Of a DNA stretch of 64,000 nucleotides, positions 60,759 to 64,000 are shown one piece after another (position 1 is the stretch's first letter; each line of letters opens with the position of its first letter). The notes beneath the pieces were generated by a model. The model saw only the letters and a list, made by a program, of their open reading frames with translations, had not been told where the DNA came from and did no database searches. Origin of the DNA: Alphaproteobacteria bacterium (GTDB lineage: Bacteria; Pseudomonadota; Alphaproteobacteria; Rhodobacterales; Rhodobacteraceae); contig JAAAPD010000003.1 of the NCBI GenBank assembly GCA_009908505.1, positions 1 through 64,000 of the forward strand, given 5' to 3'. The translations under genes and the position numbers were made by a program.

Positions 60759-63110
60759 TCACCCCAGCAGGGCGGGTACGATCGTCACCACCTGCGGGAA
60801 CCACCACAGCAGTAGCAGCCCGACCACCTGGATCAGCACGAAGGGAATCACGCCGCGATAGATATGCGCGGTCGTCACCCCCTTCGGGGCCACGCCGCGC
60901 AGGTAGAACAGCGCGAACCCGAAAGGCGGCGTCAGGAAACTGGTCTGCAGGTTCACCGCGATCATGATCGTCACCCATTTGGGATCGAAGTAGGACCCGT
61001 AGATCACCGGGCCGACGATGGGGATGACGATGTAGATGATTTCCAGGAAGTCCAGCACGAAGCCCAGCACGAACAGCACCAGCATCACGATCAGGAAGGC
61101 GGTGGCCGGATTGTCGAAGCTGCGCAGGAACTGCTGGATGTAATGCTCGCCCCCGAAGGAGATCACCACCAGGTTCAACAATTGCGACCCGATCAGGATG
61201 GTGAAGACCATCGAGGTCACCTTGGCGCTCTCGCGGACAACGGGCGTGAGCACCTTCGAGCGCAACAGCACCCAACAGGCATAGAGCAACCCGCACAGCG
61301 AGAACAGGAAGGCCGCCATGGCCACGAAAAAGGCGATCCAGTTCTCCAGCGACAGGTCTTCCTGCCCGATGCGCATGTCAAAGTTGATCCCGACCAGCAG
61401 CATCAGCAGAACCGCCCCGGTGGTCATCAGGATCAGGCGGCCCGAGCGCTCTTCGTCCTGCAACTTGCGATAGGCGGCCAGCATGATCGCACCCGCGGCA
61501 CCCAGCGCGGCGGCCGGGGTCGGGTTGGTGATGCCGCCCAGGATCGAGCCGAGCACGGCGACGATCAGCACCAGCGGCGGGAAGACCACGCGCAGCAACT
61601 CGTTGCGTGCCAGGCGCCCGAAGGCATGCCACAGCCCGTAGGCCACGAGCATCAGCGGCAGGGCGATGATCAGCGTGGTGATCCCCGGCGTGGTCAACGG
61701 CCCGATCAGGACGGTATCGGCCAACAGCATCAGGCCGAGCCCCGCCGCACCGATCACCAGGGGCCGCGGGTCGGCCGAGGGCGCCACGCCCCGCGCCGTG
61801 GTCAGGATCAGCGCCAGCAACAGCGCGGCGATGGCGATGCCGGTGCCGATGGGCGGGGCGTCGGCCACGCGCTGTTCGACCCGCTCGGCGCGTTCCGCGT
61901 CGCTGAGTTCACGCGCCTCGGTCACGCCGCCGGCAGCCTCGATGGCCTCCTGTTCGGCGACGGCCGTGTCCCAGGCCTCCTGCCCGTGCAGATCGATCAT
62001 CGAGGCCTGGCATTCCTCGGACACGCTGGTGCGCAAGCTGGCGGTCTGGCCGGCATCGGTGAAACTGTCGACGATGACCGACTGGGTGCCGACAAAGTTC
62101 AGGTTCATCAGGAAGACCAGCGCCACGATCATGCCGCCCGGCACGGCGAGGAACCAGGTCAGGCCCTCGTTGCGGGTGATGATCTCGTGGTTGGAATGGC
62201 CCAGTTCCACCGGCGGCGCCTTGCGCGGGTTCAGCAGCGCGTAGCCGAAAGCATAGGCGGCATAGAGGAAGGCAAGCATGATCCCCGGCAGCAGCGCCGC
62301 CTGGAACAGGGTGCCGACCGACACCACCGCCGGTTCGCCCAGATAGGTCAGCGCATCGGTGCAGCCGGCCAGTTGGGCGCGTTCCTCCTGGGCGGTGGAA
62401 TAGAGATCCCCGGCCAGCGTGCCCAAAAGGACGATCACGATCGAGGGCGGGATGATCTGACCCAGCGTGCCGCTGGCGGAAATCACCCCCGTCGCCAGTT
62501 CCTTGGAATAGCCCGCCCGCAGCATGGTGGGCAGCGACAGCAGCCCCATCGTCACGACCGTGGCGCCGACGATCCCCGTGGACGCGGCGAGGAACGCCCC
62601 CACCACAACGACCGAGACGGCAAGGCCGCCCGGCAGCGGACCGAAAACTCGGCTCATGGTCTTGAGCAGGTCATCGGCGATCTTGGATCGTTCCAGCGTG
62701 ATGCCCATCATCACGAACATCAGCACCGCCAGAAGGGTCTCGATCGAGGCGCCGGCCAGCACCCGTTCGTTCATGCGGTTGACGATGAAGGAAATATTGC
62801 GGTCCAGCGCCATTTCCCAGCCGCCCGGAAAGAGGCTTTCGCCGATCCGTGGCAAGTCCGGGTATCGGAATATCGAGATCGAGTCGGGCCGGACGCCCTC
62901 GGCGATCAGCGCCGCGTAGCCGGCCGAGCCGGTGTCGATGGCCTGGTGGATCAGGTAGCCCCCCGAATCCAGGGCCGCGATGATCGCGAAGGAGACCACG
63001 GCCGCCCCGCCGATGGCGAAGGCCACCGGAAAGCCCGAAAGAATGCCCGCGAAGAGGCAGAGAAAGACGATGATCAGGCCGATCTCGACGCCATCAAGTC
63101 CGAAAAGCAT
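60759..63110 (-). CDS. TRAP transporter large permease, extended form
   Basis: A 783-residue DctM-type membrane protein. TRAP large subunits are usually about 430 residues. The N-terminal half has typical signatures (FLCLFAGILSGFPVAFAIGGAAVVSF; GAFLAASTGIVGATVVTMGLLSLPTMLRAGYSKELATGVISASGTLGQIIPPS, residues about 171-223). The C-terminal half has LDFLEIIYIVIPIVGPVI and TSFLTPPFGFALFYLRGVAPKG. Between them are extra helices and a polar, mostly acidic insertion (about 344-422, SFTDAGQTASLRTSVSEECQASMIDLHGQEAW to ADAPPIG). The inner positions of the insert relative to the membrane are not determined. It is followed upstream in operon order by the small permease; no substrate-binding protein is in the window. 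Confidence 0.88.
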   Translation of the reverse strand: MLFGLDGVEIGLIIVFLCLFAGILSGFPVAFAIGGAAVVSFAIIAALDSGGYLIHQAIDTGSAGYAALIAEGVRPDSISIFRYPDLPRIGESLFPGGWEMALDRNISFIVNRMNERVLAGASIETLLAVLMFVMMGITLERSKIADDLLKTMSRVFGPLPGGLAVSVVVVGAFLAASTGIVGATVVTMGLLSLPTMLRAGYSKELATGVISASGTLGQIIPPSIVIVLLGTLAGDLYSTAQEERAQLAGCTDALTYLGEPAVVSVGTLFQAALLPGIMLAFLYAAYAFGYALLNPRKAPPVELGHSNHEIITRNEGLTWFLAVPGGMIVALVFLMNLNFVGTQSVIVDSFTDAGQTASLRTSVSEECQASMIDLHGQEAWDTAVAEQEAIEAAGGVTEARELSDAERAERVEQRVADAPPIGTGIAIAALLLALILTTARGVAPSADPRPLVIGAAGLGLMLLADTVLIGPLTTPGITTLIIALPLMLVAYGLWHAFGRLARNELLRVVFPPLVLIVAVLGSILGGITNPTPAAALGAAGAIMLAAYRKLQDEERSGRLILMTTGAVLLMLLVGINFDMRIGQEDLSLENWIAFFVAMAAFLFSLCGLLYACWVLLRSKVLTPVVRESAKVTSMVFTILIGSQLLNLVVISFGGEHYIQQFLRSFDNPATAFLIVMLVLFVLGFVLDFLEIIYIVIPIVGPVIYGSYFDPKWVTIMIAVNLQTSFLTPPFGFALFYLRGVAPKGVTTAHIYRGVIPFVLIQVVGLLLLWWFPQVVTIVPALLG

Positions 63111-63128
63111 GTGTCCTGCCCCTATGTT

Positions 63129-64000
63129 CTAGTGAGTGCCTTCATAGGCTTCTTCGCCCGCGCCCAGGCTGTCCTTGTCCAGGAACCTGCCCGCGCTGTC
63201 CTCGCCCTCGACCCATTCCAGCCAGGACCGGTAGAAAAAGGCCACCGCGTGCAGCAGCACCAGGGCGGTGAAGGCCACCAGCAGCACCTTGAAAAGGAAA
63301 TAGGCGTTGAACCCGTTGGGTGAGAAGCTGATCGTCTCGACATTCCAGCGCAGCGCCCGCGCCTTCAGCAGCAGACGATCCAGCGTGTCACTGGCCGAGG
63401 GTTTGGGCACCACGAGATGGCGCCACAGGAAATACCAGCCATACATCCAGGTCAGCACCGCCGCCGGCACCATGAAGAACAGCGATCCGAACATGTCGAT
63501 CACCCGCTTGGTGCGGTGCCCGACCGCCGAATAGACCAGGTCGACGCGCACATGGCCGCCCTGGACGAAGGTGTAGGTGACGCAGAGCGTGACGATCATG
63601 GCGTTGTAAAGCTTCAGGCTTTCGGCCCACCAGCTCACGTCGAAGCTGGGCAGACCGAAACCGGGGATCTCGGCCACGGCGAAGACCCGTTGCATGAAGA
63701 TGATGACAACCTGGATCAGCACCATCAGCAGGCCCGCCCAGGCAAAGGTGCGGCCCGTGCGATTGGCCAGGCCCTCCAGAAAGCGCACGCAGCCCCACAT
63801 GAAGCCGCGGTTCCGGAAGCCTATGACGGTGACGACAAGAAAGATCGTGAAGACCGCGAAGAACAGTTCCGTCGAGCCACCGTAATAGATGACCCGCATC
63901 AGCGATTCCTTGTCCTCGGTCGTGTTGTTCCAGGTCAGCCAGTCCAGCCAACTGCCCGGGTGCGTGACAGCGAACAGGATGTTGTAGAGCGATTCCAGGA
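63129..64000 (-). CDS. TRAP transporter small permease (5' end outside window)
   Basis: At least 289 codons are visible. The minus-strand frame is open from 63899 (MRVIYYGGSTELFF) to the window edge (LESLYNILFAVTHPGSWLDWLTWNNTTEDKESL), so the start lies beyond 64000. It has the DctQ layout of four membrane segments and LYNAMIVTLCVTYTFVQGGHVRVDLVY, the common small-subunit signature. It pairs with the large permease, 18 bases away. Related TRAP small subunits in Roseobacters are also extended at the N-terminus (from memory). Confidence 0.85.
   Translation of the reverse strand, partial: LESLYNILFAVTHPGSWLDWLTWNNTTEDKESLMRVIYYGGSTELFFAVFTIFLVVTVIGFRNRGFMWGCVRFLEGLANRTGRTFAWAGLLMVLIQVVIIFMQRVFAVAEIPGFGLPSFDVSWWAESLKLYNAMIVTLCVTYTFVQGGHVRVDLVYSAVGHRTKRVIDMFGSLFFMVPAAVLTWMYGWYFLWRHLVVPKPSASDTLDRLLLKARALRWNVETISFSPNGFNAYFLFKVLLVAFTALVLLHAVAFFYRSWLEWVEGEDSAGRFLDKDSLGAGEEAYEGTH

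Noticed and set aside
60864-63323. Open frame of 819 codons on the plus strand opposite the TRAP large permease
   Set aside because: Antisense to clear membrane-protein codons. The translation is a low-complexity run of Arg, Gln, Asp and His with no motifs.
1-64000. CRISPR array, prophage or integrated element
   Set aside because: No regularly spaced repeats, integrase, transposase or phage structural genes were seen; only 211-1275 differs clearly in composition.

Overview
The window is a gene-dense, high-GC bacterial chromosome segment. It looks like an alphaproteobacterium of the order Rhodobacterales (Rhodobacter/Roseobacter type). Pointers are the rpmF-plsX-fabH-ihfA-MerR-tRNA-Pro block, the argS-SPOR-nagZ-scpA-scpB block, a DksA with a single zinc-finger cysteine, DUF4167 and DUF2852 proteins, an RSP_2648-type PIN protein, a Bpt-type protein leucyltransferase and TRAP transporters. 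No rRNA genes, insertion sequences, prophage genes or CRISPR arrays were seen. Most of the window is core chromosome.

Layout. 1-1,446: the tail of a retropepsin-like protease, then an AT-richer unknown gene (211-1275), the clearest accessory gene here. 1,447-10,932: holC-pepA on the minus strand, divergent from the tightly overlapped lptF-lptG-lptD-surA-pdxA-rsmA operon (outer-membrane biogenesis plus vitamin B6 and 16S rRNA dimethylation). 10,947-17,583 (minus): a DUF4167 protein, prmC-prfA, a DUF1499 protein, and a three-gene catabolic unit of M20 amidohydrolase, class III aminotransferase and guanidinobutyrase/agmatinase-like ureohydrolase. 17,765-23,719: mazG, a small membrane protein, a type-2 HAD-like dehydrogenase, a voltage-sensor potassium channel with a zinc-ribbon tail, an Uup-type ABC-F ATPase, olsB and bamE.

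23,836-28,359: DUF177 protein, rpmF, plsX, fabH, ihfA, MerR regulator and tRNA-Pro(GGG) with a clear terminator. 28,390-38,087: long-form dCTP deaminase, scpB-scpA-nagZ-SPOR-argS, a cation/proton antiporter and dgt. 38,186-43,612: an ErpA/IscA-type carrier, xth, a SulP permease with a universal stress protein, a FAD monooxygenase and dksA. 43,816-48,098: a MoxR ATPase and CoxE-like VWA protein separated by a GNAT enzyme, a DUF2927 lipoprotein and a 56-residue membrane protein. 48,448-54,249: an M48 protease, PIN protein, RlmI-like methyltransferase, a lipoprotein, and the Entner-Doudoroff pair edd-eda behind a LacI-type palindrome. 54,295-60,643: a coiled-coil stress-like protein, glnE and neighbours, a YbaK deacylase, a DUF2852 gene behind two matching palindromes, an RDD protein and bpt. 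60,759-64,000 (minus): an oversized TRAP large permease and a TRAP small permease cut by the window edge.

No complete new multigene system is evident. The leads most worth following are the HEPN-like unknown gene, the paired 19-bp palindromes before the DUF2852 gene, the edd operator, the guanidino/amine catabolic unit, the zinc-ribbon Kv-like channel and the expanded MoxR/CoxE locus.
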